Source: Ctena decussata (Eukaryota > Mollusca > Bivalvia > Lucinida > Lucinidae). Taken from it: a stretch of 64,000 bases of DNA. The stretch covers positions 27,941,222 to 28,005,221 of the forward strand of contig OZ022514.1 of NCBI GenBank assembly GCA_963989385.1. The letters run 5' to 3'. The notes below the pieces were generated by a model, which was given only the letters and a program-made list of their open reading frames with translations, was not told the origin of the DNA and ran no database searches. The translations under genes were made by a program, and so were the position numbers. Shown piece after piece: positions 32,798 through 42,660 of this stretch. Numbering within the stretch: the stretch's first letter is position 1; the number at the start of each line of letters is the position of its first letter.

Positions 32798-32799
32798 AA

Positions 32800-32812
32800 T
32801 GGCGCCCAACGT
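32800..32812 (+). promoter_or_regulatory. TRIM primer-binding site, tRNA-Lys type
   Basis: TGGCGCCCAACGT lies two bases inside the left LTR. It is complementary to the 3' end of invertebrate tRNA-Lys(CUU) (ACGTTGGGCG-CCA, by recall). 13 matching bases. Confidence 0.85.
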
Positions 32813-32901
32813 AAATGACCCGGCCACATGTGCATTAGAACTCCTTAAGTCTCATTTCCAGTGATTCTTGTAACTCCTGAGAATTCGAGGACGAATTCAA
32901 T

Positions 32902-32915
32902 AAGGAGAGGGAGAA
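32902..32915 (+). promoter_or_regulatory. TRIM polypurine tract
   Basis: AAGGAGAGGGAGAA directly abuts the right LTR. All purine, in the canonical position for plus-strand priming. Confidence 0.88.
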
Positions 32916-33050
32916 TGTCACAGGGTATAGGTTAGGTATTGCGGTACAAGCCGGCTTTTATAGCGACGTGGTAGAGTGCTAGACTTTAGATCGAAAGGTC
33001 CCGGGTTCGATCCTCGGCCCGGGCGTGAGATTTTATAAGAGTCCGTGACA
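32916..33050 (+). repeat. TRIM right LTR (135 bp)
   Basis: Matches the left LTR except for loss of 20 bp (TATAATACAC..CTGCC), which removes one arm of the CTTGTAC hairpin. The tRNA-like A box (32961-32971) and B box (33004-33013) are intact. Confidence 0.9.
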
Positions 33051-33756
33051 TTTAGAAATAAGGATTTTCGTATTCTGTTATGTATTGTTATATAAGAAAT
33101 TTTAGGACATTAGAAGATTTACTTGGAGTTTCGTCCTGTTTTTTGTGAACTAAGCAGAACCGTGTTTGTACTTTGGAGCAAATGGACTACACATAACTGG
33201 TGAAGTGTAATAAAAATAGTCCAAAGGGTATTCAAGTTACAGAGTGGACAACAAAATGTTAATGGGCGTACTAACATACGGACAGAGACAGATGGACGGG
33301 AATTTGATGGCTATATTCCCTGAGCCGTTTGGTTAGGACAAAGTTATGTTCATTATTAGATCGTCAAGTCTCGATGTTGAAAAAATACATCTTACATTGG
33401 AAAAGTTCTTTTACAAGTCCCTTACACATAAGATGATATATGGTTCATGACTGCTGATATGAGAAGGAAATAGTGGAAGTAGTTCGTCTTACTAGGCCTC
33501 ATTTGTGACAGAGTGACAGATTGGTAGGTAAAAAATCTTACCGTCCGCAACAGTGGCTATTATTAAAAGGGGAAACAACTTTAATGACTGTTTGTCTCAT
33601 TGATTCTGTTGAAGAAAAGCTGACTACCACTGAGAGGAGGTTATAATGAAAATGATAGTTCCTTCCCAAACAGTTGCCATAGATCGTCTGCAAATATTCA
33701 GCTTATTCTTTTTAGTATATTGTCATCACTGAGTTCAGTTATAAGTACTGGTTAAG
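33051..33756. other. No gene recognised
   Basis: No repeat or open frame of note. Confidence 0.5.
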
Positions 33757-34033
33757 CCTGTGGTATGTTGTTGTTGTGTTATTGTTTTACGTGCACGGTA
33801 AACAGCTACAAGGACGGTCATTTAATTTAACTATAATATTCCTGGGAAGGCTTAGCCATCCTAAGCGCTCAACTATTACTAAGTGCACTAACTTTCGCCG
33901 GTAACTGACAGCTGTCCTTCTTGACTCAGCGGAAGCGGAAACGAGAGTAAGTGGCCGGACTGAATGTCGAACCCGGGACCTCTGTTTTTTAGTTAGACGC
34001 ACCACCGACTGCACTATGCGGCCCAGCAAGTCT
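33757..34033 (-). mobile_element. tRNA-derived SINE family S4, copy 1
   Basis: The minus strand has GGCCGCATAGTGCAGTCGG as head with A box, then B box GGGTTCGACA, a body with GGCCACTTACTCTCG and GTCAGTTACCGGCGAAAG, and a tail on CTGTTTACCGTGCACGTAAA ending AACAACAACA. A sister copy at 35130-35408 aligns along its length; a tail-only copy is at 52540-52600. Possible imperfect duplication around GCCTGTGGTAT / GTCTGCGGTAT. Confidence 0.82.
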
Positions 34034-34205
34034 GCGGTATAGAGTATAACTGGTAATTGGTAATGATTACATGTCAATGTATTTTTGTTGCTTCCACAGG
34101 ATGTTTGTTTTCAGAATCTAGCGTGTTGTCCTTGGTCATCACATATTTTGTCATTATATAGGGATTTAATGCAAAAGAAATAAAAGCATCGCAAACGACT
34201 GCGAG

Positions 34206-35109
34206 ATACCCCGCCACTGCAAACCTTTTTCACACACCGATTTTTCCAGATTTATGCATGTATATAGCCTGGGGCAGGGGGAAATAACTCCCATGGGGTA
34301 AATTTGCGAATCACTGGAGGAGGCTTTCATCACTCTGATCACTTGCTGAAAGTTTCAGAAAATTTGCGTCAAACTCTGATTTTATATGGAATTTTTCATG
34401 ATTTTATACTTGTATATAGTCCCAGGGCAGGGGCAGATAACCCCCGATAATAAAAATTCTGTGCTCATAAAAAGCTTTTGTTACTTCGATCATGTTTGTG
34501 AAGTTTCATCATGATACTCCAAGTAGTAAAGGAACTAGAGACCAAAAATCATTTTTCGTACATTGACAAGTGCTATAACTCTGTCAGAAAGGGGTAAATT
34601 TGAGCATCACTGGAGGCTTTCATCACTCTGATCATTTGCTGAAAGTTTCAGAAAAATTGCTTCAAACTCTGATTTTATATGGAATTTTTCATGATTTTGT
34701 ACATGTATATATATATTGTCCCAGGGCAGGGGCAGATAACCCCCGATGATACAATTTCTGAGCTCATAAAAATCTTTTGTTACTTCGATCATGTTTATGA
34801 AGTTTCATCATGATACTCCAAGTAGTAAAGGAACTAGAGGCCAAAAACCATTTTTCGTACATTGACAAGTGCCATAACTCTGTCAGAAATTAACGAAATT
34901 TGCCCATTAACAATCCCAAGCGAGACATTCTTGGTACAAATGCATATGCAAAATTTGAAGAAAATCCGTTGATAAATACTTAAGTTATCGAACGGAAACG
35001 ACGTGCGGACGGACAGACGGACGGACGGACGTACGTACTACGGACGGACAGACACACGGACGGCCAACGTGAAAACATAATACCCCGCCACTAACGTGTG
35101 GCGGGGTAT
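34206..35109. mobile_element. 904-bp TIR element with internal 297-bp tandem units
   Basis: The termini ATACCCCGCCAC and GTGGCGGGGTAT are perfect 12-bp inverted repeats. An extra copy of the terminus at 35079-35090 forms a hairpin with the right end. Inside, a unit starting ATCACTGGAGG..GGCTTTCATC occurs at about 34305 and again at about 34602. A (GGAC)n-rich segment lies at 35006-35063. No transposase. Non-autonomous DNA element of unknown superfamily. Confidence 0.82.
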
Positions 35110-35129
35110 ATAAAGAAGTCTTCTATATT

Positions 35130-35408
35130 TTAGTAGTTATTATTTTGTTGTTGTTTTATTGTCCACGATAAACAGCTATGATCATGTCGGGACAGTCTGT
35201 TACCCTAACCACACTATTCCTGGGCAGGCTTAGACCTCCTAAGCGGTTAACCAGTACTAAGTGCACATACTTTCACCAGTAACTGACAACTGCCCTTCTA
35301 GAATCAGCGAAAGGAAAAACAAAAGTATGTGGCCGGACCGAGTATCGAACCCGGGATCTCTGGCTCTTGAGTCAAAACGCTCATACCGATTGCGCTACGC
35401 TGCCTTGA
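35130..35408 (-). mobile_element. tRNA-derived SINE family S4, copy 2
   Basis: Minus strand: A box TAGCGCAATCGG, B box GGGTTCGATAC, body shared with 33757-34033, and tail CTGTTTATCGTGGACAATAA then AACAACAACA. The clean A and B boxes define the family head best here. Confidence 0.85.
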
Positions 35409-36284
35409 CCCTCTAAATTTTAGCAACTTTTATTCAAAAAGGAAGGTAACTGTTAAAATTGCATAGGCATAGAAAAGGATGATTTGATGGCAACTGTAAG
35501 ATACTGATATTTTCCCACACATGTTGTGTTTCCTGAATTGAATTTTTTTCAATAAGACACTTACATTAAACTGAATAACATTGTACGTTTATGAAAAAAT
35601 AAGAAACTGAATTTCAATGTACGCTTATGAAAAAATAAGAATTAGTATCTAGTAAATACGATCAAACACCTAGTCTGTAAAACCAGTAATGCTTTTAAAT
35701 AAGGCTGTTGGCACAGACCCTGATCAGACTGTTCCAACCAGTAGTCTAATTTGGATATACACTCTACACTGTTTGTACAGGCATAACAACTATTGTTGAA
35801 ATATTTCAGTCCAAGTTTACAAACTCCAGAGTCCAAAGTCCAGGTTTTACAAAGTCTGAAATCCAGGTTTTAAATAACCCGAAGTCCAGAGTCCAAAGTC
35901 CAGAGTCCAAGTCCAGTCCATATTTTACATAATGCCCGCGAATTGCGCATGTCGTTATTTGACCTCAATCAAGAAATATTCAAACACACTGGATGAATAA
36001 ATAAAAAAATAATAATAACTCATGTTTTCAGTAAGGCAAAAGATGCTAGACATGTTCGATTATTTGGTGTGCCAGATTGTGGCGTGTCGTTCTGTTTCGG
36101 TGCTTAGGTAAAAGAAACAGTCAAACGAAGTTGCGCCCCGTAGACGCTCTCCATGAATTGGTTCTCCACTTGCAATTATGAACCATTCTAGAAGCTGGGA
36201 ACAAATCAGCGTCTTCCGCTGGAGTGCGCATGACAGGAAGTCATAACCTGTCTGAATATATGGCTCGCCGCCGAAGCGGCAAGC
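35409..36284. other. No gene; short AGTCCAGAGTCC repeats
   Basis: About 35825-35920 contains tandem-like AGTCCA(GA/G) words. AATTTCAATGTACG..TTATGAAAAAATAAGAA is duplicated near 35581-35641. No gene. Confidence 0.55.
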
Positions 36285-36650
36285 CAAAAATGGTAGTTGA
36301 CTACGGCAGATCTGATTATGCGATATTAGAACTTTATAAACTCATCTTATTTTTATATAACAGCGTACCCATCACTGTTTGCCATAATAAGCATCCAGTG
36401 CACTGTATAACATCAATTAATGCATATTTGTGAAAAATAGGATTTGGGTAATTACCGAGGAGTTCGGTGGATTTCGGTAATTCCCGGGAATTTTGGGTAT
36501 ATCGTGCTACCCTTTATCCTGTATCTTATGTATTTCGATAAGACATGATAGGGATTGCCCTCGTCTCGATTTTGACAGGTGTAAATTAAGTTAAAATGAT
36601 CCAAATCTTATGACATTTGAAAGCTGATAAAAAGTTGTTTCTGATAATCA
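36285..36650 (+). repeat. Dispersed repeat R6, copy 1
   Basis: Direct-orientation match to 50378-50740. Landmarks: GTTTGCCATAATAAGCATCC, GGATTTGGGTAATT and CGTGCTACCCTTTATCCTGT. Non-coding. Confidence 0.85.
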
Positions 36651-36954
36651 CGGCTGGTAAACTATCACAGGTACCTCCGGCGGAGGTACCGATAAAAAGT
36701 TGTGACAGGCATCTGGAGCTGCCTGTGACTGTCAAAACAATGAAAACAAACGATAGGGGTTCCTCTTTTTTGACAAAATATAAAATAACAAGGGAGTTTA
36801 TTATAGGCATAAAGTTTTGTCACACATCATATCCCCAAGAGCTTTCCACATTAACCAAAGATACAACTTTTGAAGTGGCTTTGATAAAAGTCCACAGTAC
36901 TCAAAACACAATGAATTCGGTCGTTTTTGGTTGTAAATGCAGTGATCTTCCATA

Positions 36955-37080
36955 ATTGGCCTATCCGGCTCGAACTCGGGTACCAGAGTAATCATTGGCT
37001 GCTTATTAGTTTCATTCCTTACCGCCGTGGTGGTGAGGAAGCTAGTGTTCGCTTTTGACCTTTAACCCTTCAGGTCCATA
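36955..37080 (-). repeat. tRNA-like repeat with B box, copy 1
   Basis: The minus strand holds GAGTTCGAGCC (B-box type). The unit from GGCTCGAACTCG to TTTGACCTTTAACCCTTCA is nearly identical at 52980-53100. Likely a SINE fragment. Confidence 0.65.
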
Positions 37081-37104
37081 AAATCTACCCGTCCTGGAAC
37101 ATTA

Positions 37105-37505
37105 TAGTGGCAGTATCGGCGTTTCATATTCATCAAGGGGAGTAATAAATATAAATTTCAGATATTCGCTTTCAGAGATCAAATATATCTTTATGTTGAT
37201 CTTCATAAAAGCGCGAAGTATTCAGTTATATTTATAAATATTGAGTAATGATTAAACAAAATTATGAAATGTCATTGGTACATGTAAGTAAAACTGACAT
37301 GCATCCTTTTTTATAAAATCGCAAACATGGAATGTACTTCAATTGCTCTTTATTTAAAGTGTTGCTTTGACTCTTTTGGTGTGTTACTTGTTCTCAACAA
37401 TGTTGCTTGGTTGTGGTTCCAACACATTGTTGTGTCCGCTTGTAAATTTTTGAGAGCTGATGTGTAAGCCGTGTACACAGTGACACCATCATCGGCTTAT
37501 TGTTG
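37105..37505 (+). repeat. Interspersed repeat R2, copy 3
   Basis: Close relative of 54640-55015: CAGTATCGGCG near the start, GGGGAGTAATAAATATAAAT, the CAACAATGTTGCTTGGTTGT hairpin arm with CAACACATTGTTG, and end GTGACACCATCATCGGCTTA. Confidence 0.85.
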
Positions 37506-37529
37506 ATTTACTGCGTTAAGGTATGTAAC

Positions 37530-37880
37530 AGTTACCGGAGGAAAGTGAGGGCGTGCATGCATTAAGCCGCAAAGTGTTTTCATTCCCCGTGCTCCGTGTA
37601 CCACGAACACGAATCTTGAAACATCACAGTAATGCCATCAGTTGAAACTGTTCTCTCGTGCAGTTTATGGGTCCGTCGAATGTAACTATAAACAGTGTAC
37701 AGAAATAGATACAGATGTCATCATAGCCTATCATATTTATTGCGTCTGTGTATCTGGATTTATGATGTCAATTGCATACAGTTACCGGATGAGTGCGAGG
37801 GGGTGCATGCATTTAGCCGCGAAGTGTTTTTATTCCCCGTGCTCCGTGCACCACGAACACGAATCCGGTAACATATAAGC
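37530..37880 (+). repeat. Repeat R7, two direct units
   Basis: CAGTTACCGGA..GTGCATGCATT..AGCCGC..AAGTGTTTT..ATTCCCCGTGCTCCGTG occurs at about 37530-37615 and again at about 37780-37870. A third relative at 56940-57064 is interrupted by the MITE at 57065. Confidence 0.7.
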
Positions 37881-37894
37881 TTTCACAAAAACAC

Positions 37895-38105
37895 AGTATC
37901 CGAACGCTCTGTACCATCTCTTCCTGTTTCATAGCGTTGAATCGAGAGTACAAAACTCGCTTATAACCAGTAGTCGGAAATCATTATGTTTTGAGATTTT
38001 ATCCGGAATCTGCTGCGTCATTTATAGTTATTCAGCTTCGAAAATGTAAAGAGGTAAGTTTAAGGTGGTGATAATCACTGATTTAGGACAAAGACAAAAA
38101 TCTGC
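37895..38105 (-). repeat. Dispersed repeat R1, inverted partial copy
   Basis: Reverse complement of about 1265-1445, including the ACAAAACTCGCTTATAACCA join. It confirms that the uninterrupted R1 sequence is the ancestral form. Confidence 0.8.
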
Positions 38106-39760
38106 ATAAAATACTCAAAATAACACTGATCTTTCCAAAACTTAGCAGATGCCTCCTTTATGTTGTTTCTCATAATTTAGAATCCCTAATTAGTCAGTCA
38201 TTTGATAGTGCAGTGCTAAAGGCGGTTAAGACATTTAGATTTAATTTCAGGCTAGGAGTAGTTGATAAACTGATAATGAATTGACTAATAAATAGACCAG
38301 CCCATGAGAAAATGATATTTATCACTTATGCGTAAGTCATTCTTGAAATGTGCATGCGCAACAATCCCTTGAGGCTAGATTTCTACCATCATCTACTACC
38401 AATCTTTGTATGCGCGAACTACAAAGGCTCTGGTGAAACTGCACGGATGTTCAGGCTCCTCTAAGCCTTTGCTGATTGCCTATGTGACAGTACCAAAATC
38501 TCAGGTGCTGGCTCAAATGAAAGATCAAATACAGAATCATTAATAGCAAAACTCTTTTTGCCAGTTATTGCCAGTACATGTTCTGTGCATACAAGATAGG
38601 ATAAAATCACATGGAGAAGATCTACCATGACACCACATCAGTTGACAAATCTAAAATAATTCTTGTCAGTAACCTTCCGACCTCAGATTTCAATTTGTTA
38701 ACGCTTCAATTACTTCAGATACATAGTATTTAGACATGTGCATAGATGAGCACTGTAAATTGACATCAGCACGGTTTGTTTACATCCTGTATACTGCATA
38801 CCCGGGCACCACTATTTACATGTTTATTTTGACACAGTATACAACAAAGCAGCCTGTATAACATTGCTTTAGCTGCAAATAGTAATAGGCTAATGTTTTT
38901 TCTGAATGATTAACATTTTATGATTGAGATTTTGAATGTGTGTCATGTAAATCAGTTATTGTTTATATTGGCCTTTCAAATTTCCCGCCACAGAAACTTG
39001 ATCGGTGTCACCATAAAAATACCTCTGGGAATTTATTCCTACTACACAAACAATAGAAAATATCTGCTCAGAAAAGAAACTTGTTTAGAGAACATAATGT
39101 GCTACAACAATAAGCCTTATTTTGATATATACAACTTACTTCTCTTAAACTGTATGTTCATTGTATTTTTCCTGCATTTCCCCTATTGAAAAAGCCGATT
39201 TTTTTTAAGTACCCCTTGTTGATATTCTTCATATTCACTTACTTAAAATGGTACAATATCTCAACCAAATGCATTAAACAAAAGTCAGTTGGCCGCTAAA
39301 TGTTATTCTGAAAGTAAAAAAGCATTACTATAGATATTTTGGAAGTTAATGAAAAAAATATCTGGCCAAACAGCATTTTTTTCGACGAATTTGACATTTG
39401 ACCTTGAATTTGACCTTGACCTTTGAGGTTTATCTTATGTTTTTGACATGTTTGAAATGCTATGCACTATTAAAGATAAAATGCAGCTGTTTAAATTTAT
39501 AACCAAATAAAACCGATGATGAGCACCAATAATCTACATTGACTCACTTTTCAATGAACGGCGGCCATCTTATGACGCCATCTTGGATTTCTCGGTTCGC
39601 ACCAACGTCACGCAATGGATCCCGGCTGTTTTACAAACTTTGGGATATGACACACATTTTGGTATATGACATTGCTTGTAGTCTTTTTATGACCCCCTAC
39701 CCTATGAAATATGCGTCTTTTCTGGCCAAAGTCACCCTACTTAGATGCAGTATTTGTTAA
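38106..39760. other. No gene recognised
   Basis: AT-rich. GACCTTGAATTTGACCTTGACC at 39402-39423 is a short internal repeat. No domain or RNA gene. Confidence 0.5.
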
Positions 39761-39764
39761 TGTT

Positions 39765-40346
39765 AAAAAGTGTTTTTATAAGGAAAGATCAAAGGGTAAT
39801 TTTCTGCGAATAAATCTGAAAAGATAATATTGTTATTGAAAATATACTTAGTGTTTAGAGTACGTAGTTGCAGAATGGAGAGCGTCCTAGCAATTATTTT
39901 TTCAAACTCTTTCACACATTATCAGCTTGAGCAGATGAAAAAAGATGCAGTCCGTGTCCATTTATTTTGTCAAAACACACAGGTGAGACAGGTGAGACTA
40001 TTTTAACAAGGTTGAACAGTTGCATCTGCCCACCACTGATCATGTTAGTAACGTATTAATCATACTGTAGGTGTTAACATAGGTATGCTTGCCTACCCTA
40101 TATTTAATAAATGTGTCCAGTGTACATTTACTTTGTATATGGTTGAACATTTGAGAAAAAACTACCTTTTTCATCTGGTGTACCTTACAATTTGAGAAAG
40201 AGTTGGAATAAATAATTGCTAGGACGCTCTTCATTATGAAATAATGCACCTTCAGCACTACGTAAATCTTCAATAACGATATTATTTTTTCAGATTTATT
40301 CGCAGAAAATTACCCTTTGATCTTTCCTTATAAAAACACTTTTTTA
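39765..40346. mobile_element. Foldback element with ~190-bp arms
   Basis: The outer arms (39765-39840 and 40271-40346) share AAGGAAAGATCAAAGGGTAA and AATAAATCTGAAAA. The match continues inward through ACGTAGT and GAGCGTCCTAGCAATTATTT. The loop is about 200-300 bp and the size about 0.58 kb. It sits just upstream of an R1 copy. Non-coding. Confidence 0.82.
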
Positions 40347-40439
40347 AGCAGCATGTACGTCTATTTTGTATTCTAAACTGTAAAGAACAACAAAAAGTAA
40401 GAAGCCTGCTAACTTTCAGGGAGATACATTACTTTTTTA

Positions 40440-40919
40440 TGGTTTTATGCAGATTTTTACATTTACCATAAATCACCACCTAAATATAATTTGCTCTTCG
40501 GTCTTTTACTTTATTGCCCTGTACAATGTCGTGTATGGGTGGATAGTAAATGGTACAGTATTCAAATCCCCATTGGCATGATTCTAAAACCATTCTGAGC
40601 CTTTTCTTACATGTTTTATAAAAATCTATAAAATAAACGGAAGGCGTTATCAATCTACAGTTGGTTTGTTTTTATAGCAGGCTGATAGCTAGGTTTTGCA
40701 CGACACAAACCCGTGTTAAATTAGCTGTTCGGAATAAAATTTCTGTGACGGCCATGAGGTTTTCATTGTACAGGGCAATATAGTAAAAGACCGAAGAGCA
40801 AATTATATTAAACTTACGTCCTTACATTTTCGAAGCTGTATAACTATAAATGCGCAGCAGATTCCGGTTCAAATCTCAAAACATAATAATTTCCGACTAC
40901 TGGTTATAAGCGAATTTTG
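40440..40919 (+). repeat. Dispersed repeat R1, left part of interrupted copy
   Basis: Matches 985-1395 up to GGTTATAAGCGAATTTTG, where the MULE-like element begins. The remainder of R1 resumes at 42584. The repeat was present before the insertion. Confidence 0.85.
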
Positions 40920-41701
40920 CCGATTACTAAAACCCGGAACAGCCGGAACAGCCGGAACAGCGGAACATTTATTTTCTATTGTAAATATAATTCATTTTTC
41001 ATAAAAATGAGATAAAACAATAAGAAAATAAAATAGAATTAATTCATTTCAAATTTAAGGTTGTATCTGGATACCAGTAAGTTATTGCTGTTCCGTTAAT
41101 CTACAGAGTGTTCCGTCCCGTTTCAGAATAACTGACGTTACGTCGTTAGCAACCAGCGTGACTGTTCCGTATTATGACGTTACTTATCTGTTCTGTCTTA
41201 TAGTATGTGTTCCGGATTTTAGTTGGTTAATGTATCGTTCCGCTTTTTTTGCCTGTCTCGCTTATTCCTTAAGATTTTAACCAACACGAGAACCGTCATA
41301 CAAAATACTTCAATAATAGCCAGCCTGACTGTTCCGTGTTTTGCCATTATTTATCTGTTTTGCCTCATAGTGTATGTTCCGGATTTTAGTAGGTTAATTT
41401 ATCGTTCCGCCATTCCGCCTGTTCCGTCAACAACAACCAGTGTGACTGTTCCGTATTATGCAATAAAAGATAAGAGAATAGCATTGTATCAAATTATTTA
41501 TTTTATTTTTCTGCATGTATTGCAAATGACCAGTGTAGATTCATTTACAGAGGTGCTGATTCCCAAGCATTCTGGATGAAATTCCTTTTGGCAGCTGTCG
41601 CAAAATACATAAAGCGTTCCCGTATCTGGCTTCTTGCAAATTTAAAGAGTAACTACACTTCAGTAACTGACTGAATCAGATCCCAAACCCTATCCCCAAA
41701 T

Positions 41702-42169
41702 TCAAAGGGGTATCTCTATACACGCAATATCACGAGTGTTCAATATGGCATCGTGGCTCAGTCTATTTATGTTGTCTACTTTTGCCTTTATATTTTGTAT
41801 TTGTTTCACATTCCGTGGTTTGGACACAGCTTCGTGAGATGCAGTTGTCTGGGTGACCAATTCTTTGTAAACCTTATGTGGTGCTTTAAGTTCAACTTTG
41901 GTTTCAATGTTCTTTAAGACCGATGGTTTTGTCCTGAAGAATAGTTTTGACTGCTTTCTTGCGTTTCCGTGTGCAGATGAAATAGACAAGGCCTTATCTC
42001 CAATATAGTGAATGACAGTAATGCTTTTATCTAAAGGCTGATACACCTCCGTCCTAAATCTGCTGTCAGGTGCAGATTCTGTATCGATATAGAAGTATGA
42101 CTTTCTGTATAGCTTTTTTTTCCTTGATAACACTTTAGTACCTTGGTTTGACCATCTGAAAAATAGCAA
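41702..42169 (-). CDS. Transposon-borne protein fragment, probable 3' exon
   Basis: A 155-residue frame inside the 1664-bp element. From the ATG it reads RWSNQGTKVLSRKKKLYRKS, then a segment with VIHYIGDKALSIS and HGNARK, and near the end KPRNVKQIQNIKAKVDNINR followed by LSHDAI. By recall, HYIGD..HGNA and PRN-KQ-N..RLSHDA blocks occur in N-terminal parts of transposase-like proteins of bivalves and cnidarians. I could not verify this. The first residues overlap a good splice acceptor (TTTTTCAG before ATGGTC), so the ATG may not be the true start. It ends with a stop before any catalytic domain. Confidence 0.5.
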   Translation of the reverse strand: MLFFRWSNQGTKVLSRKKKLYRKSYFYIDTESAPDSRFRTEVYQPLDKSITVIHYIGDKALSISSAHGNARKQSKLFFRTKPSVLKNIETKVELKAPHKVYKELVTQTTASHEAVSKPRNVKQIQNIKAKVDNINRLSHDAILNTRDIACIEIPL

Positions 42170-42197
42170 ACAGACGCGTTGAAAGTCAAGGTACTGT

Positions 42198-42452
42198 TTA
42201 ATTTGAAATATCAGAATTTTCAGCGTATTTCATTGAATATATATATACGGCTCGCCAGTGGTTCTGATTTAACTGTTCCTTTGCCTTGAAGATATATATT
42301 TCCCCTCCTTTCGGCTTAAAAGGTATGTCCGATACCACGCCTTCTTGTCGGTGGAACAATTCAATTATTTCATTTTCTTGCAAAGTGCTGTGTTTATTAG
42401 TAATGCACGGTTTTATTTCAGCTAACCCGAAGGTTAGCATACGCTGTGCCAT
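42198..42452 (-). CDS. Transposon-borne protein fragment, probable 5' exon
   Basis: An 84-residue frame starting MAQRMLTFGLAEIKPC and continuing with PFKPKGGEIYIFKAKEQLNQ then NHWRA. It lies just upstream of the 155-residue frame in the same element and strand, so the two are probably exons of one gene. The only GT near WRA (GCC|GTATAT) gives a phase that does not join the downstream frame cleanly. The copy may therefore be degraded, or the junction is elsewhere. No known domain assigned. Confidence 0.45.
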   Translation of the reverse strand: MAQRMLTFGLAEIKPCITNKHSTLQENEIIELFHRQEGVVSDIPFKPKGGEIYIFKAKEQLNQNHWRAVYIYSMKYAENSDISN

Positions 42453-42583
42453 TTTGTAACTTGGCTACTAACGTTATTTGACGCTGACGTTATTACTGTT
42501 CCGTATTTTAGTACGGGTTCCGCCAATTAGTATGTGTTCCGGCGTTCCGTCTGTTCCGGGTGTTCCGGGTTTTAGTAACCACC

Positions 42584-42660
42584 GCGAATTTTGTACTCTC
42601 GATTCAACGCTATGAAAACCGGAAGAGATGGTACAGTGCGTTCGGATACTGTGAAAAAGC
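42584..42660 (+). repeat. Dispersed repeat R1, right part of interrupted copy
   Basis: Resumes R1 after the insertion (GTACTCTCGATTCAACGCTA then AAAACCGGAAGAG), matching 1395-1445. Confidence 0.85.

Larger units (their letters stand above)
32643..33050 (+). mobile_element. 408-bp TRIM with tRNA-like sequence in its LTRs
   Basis: Two direct repeats start TGTCACAGGG and end GTGACA, enclosing a 118-bp interior. Directly inside the left repeat is a 13-nt primer-binding site, and directly before the right repeat is a 14-nt polypurine tract. The flanks share TTTA (32639-32642 and 33051-33054). These are the defining parts of an LTR retrotransposon reduced to its terminal and priming signals (a TRIM). 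Each LTR also contains a tRNA-like segment with A- and B-box matches. It has no coding capacity, so it must use enzymes from another element. The interpretation is strong on structure; family recurrence was not tested. Confidence 0.9.
40920..42583 (-). mobile_element. 1664-bp MULE-like DNA element nested in R1
   Basis: Flanked by a 10-bp duplication GCGAATTTTG (40910-40919 and 42584-42593). The duplication is proven by the uninterrupted copy near 1390. The termini share TTACTAAAACCCGGAACA and its complement; subterminal regions repeat GTTCCG words. A duplication of about 10 bp fits Mutator-like elements (9-11 bp). The minus strand carries two frames that look like the N-terminal part of a transposase-associated protein, but no complete transposase. 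Interpretation as MULE is moderate. Confidence 0.78.

Noticed and set aside
34206..35109. Helitron
   Set aside because: There is a hairpin near the right end, but the element has perfect inverted termini on both ends, which Helitrons lack. No CTRR terminus was seen.
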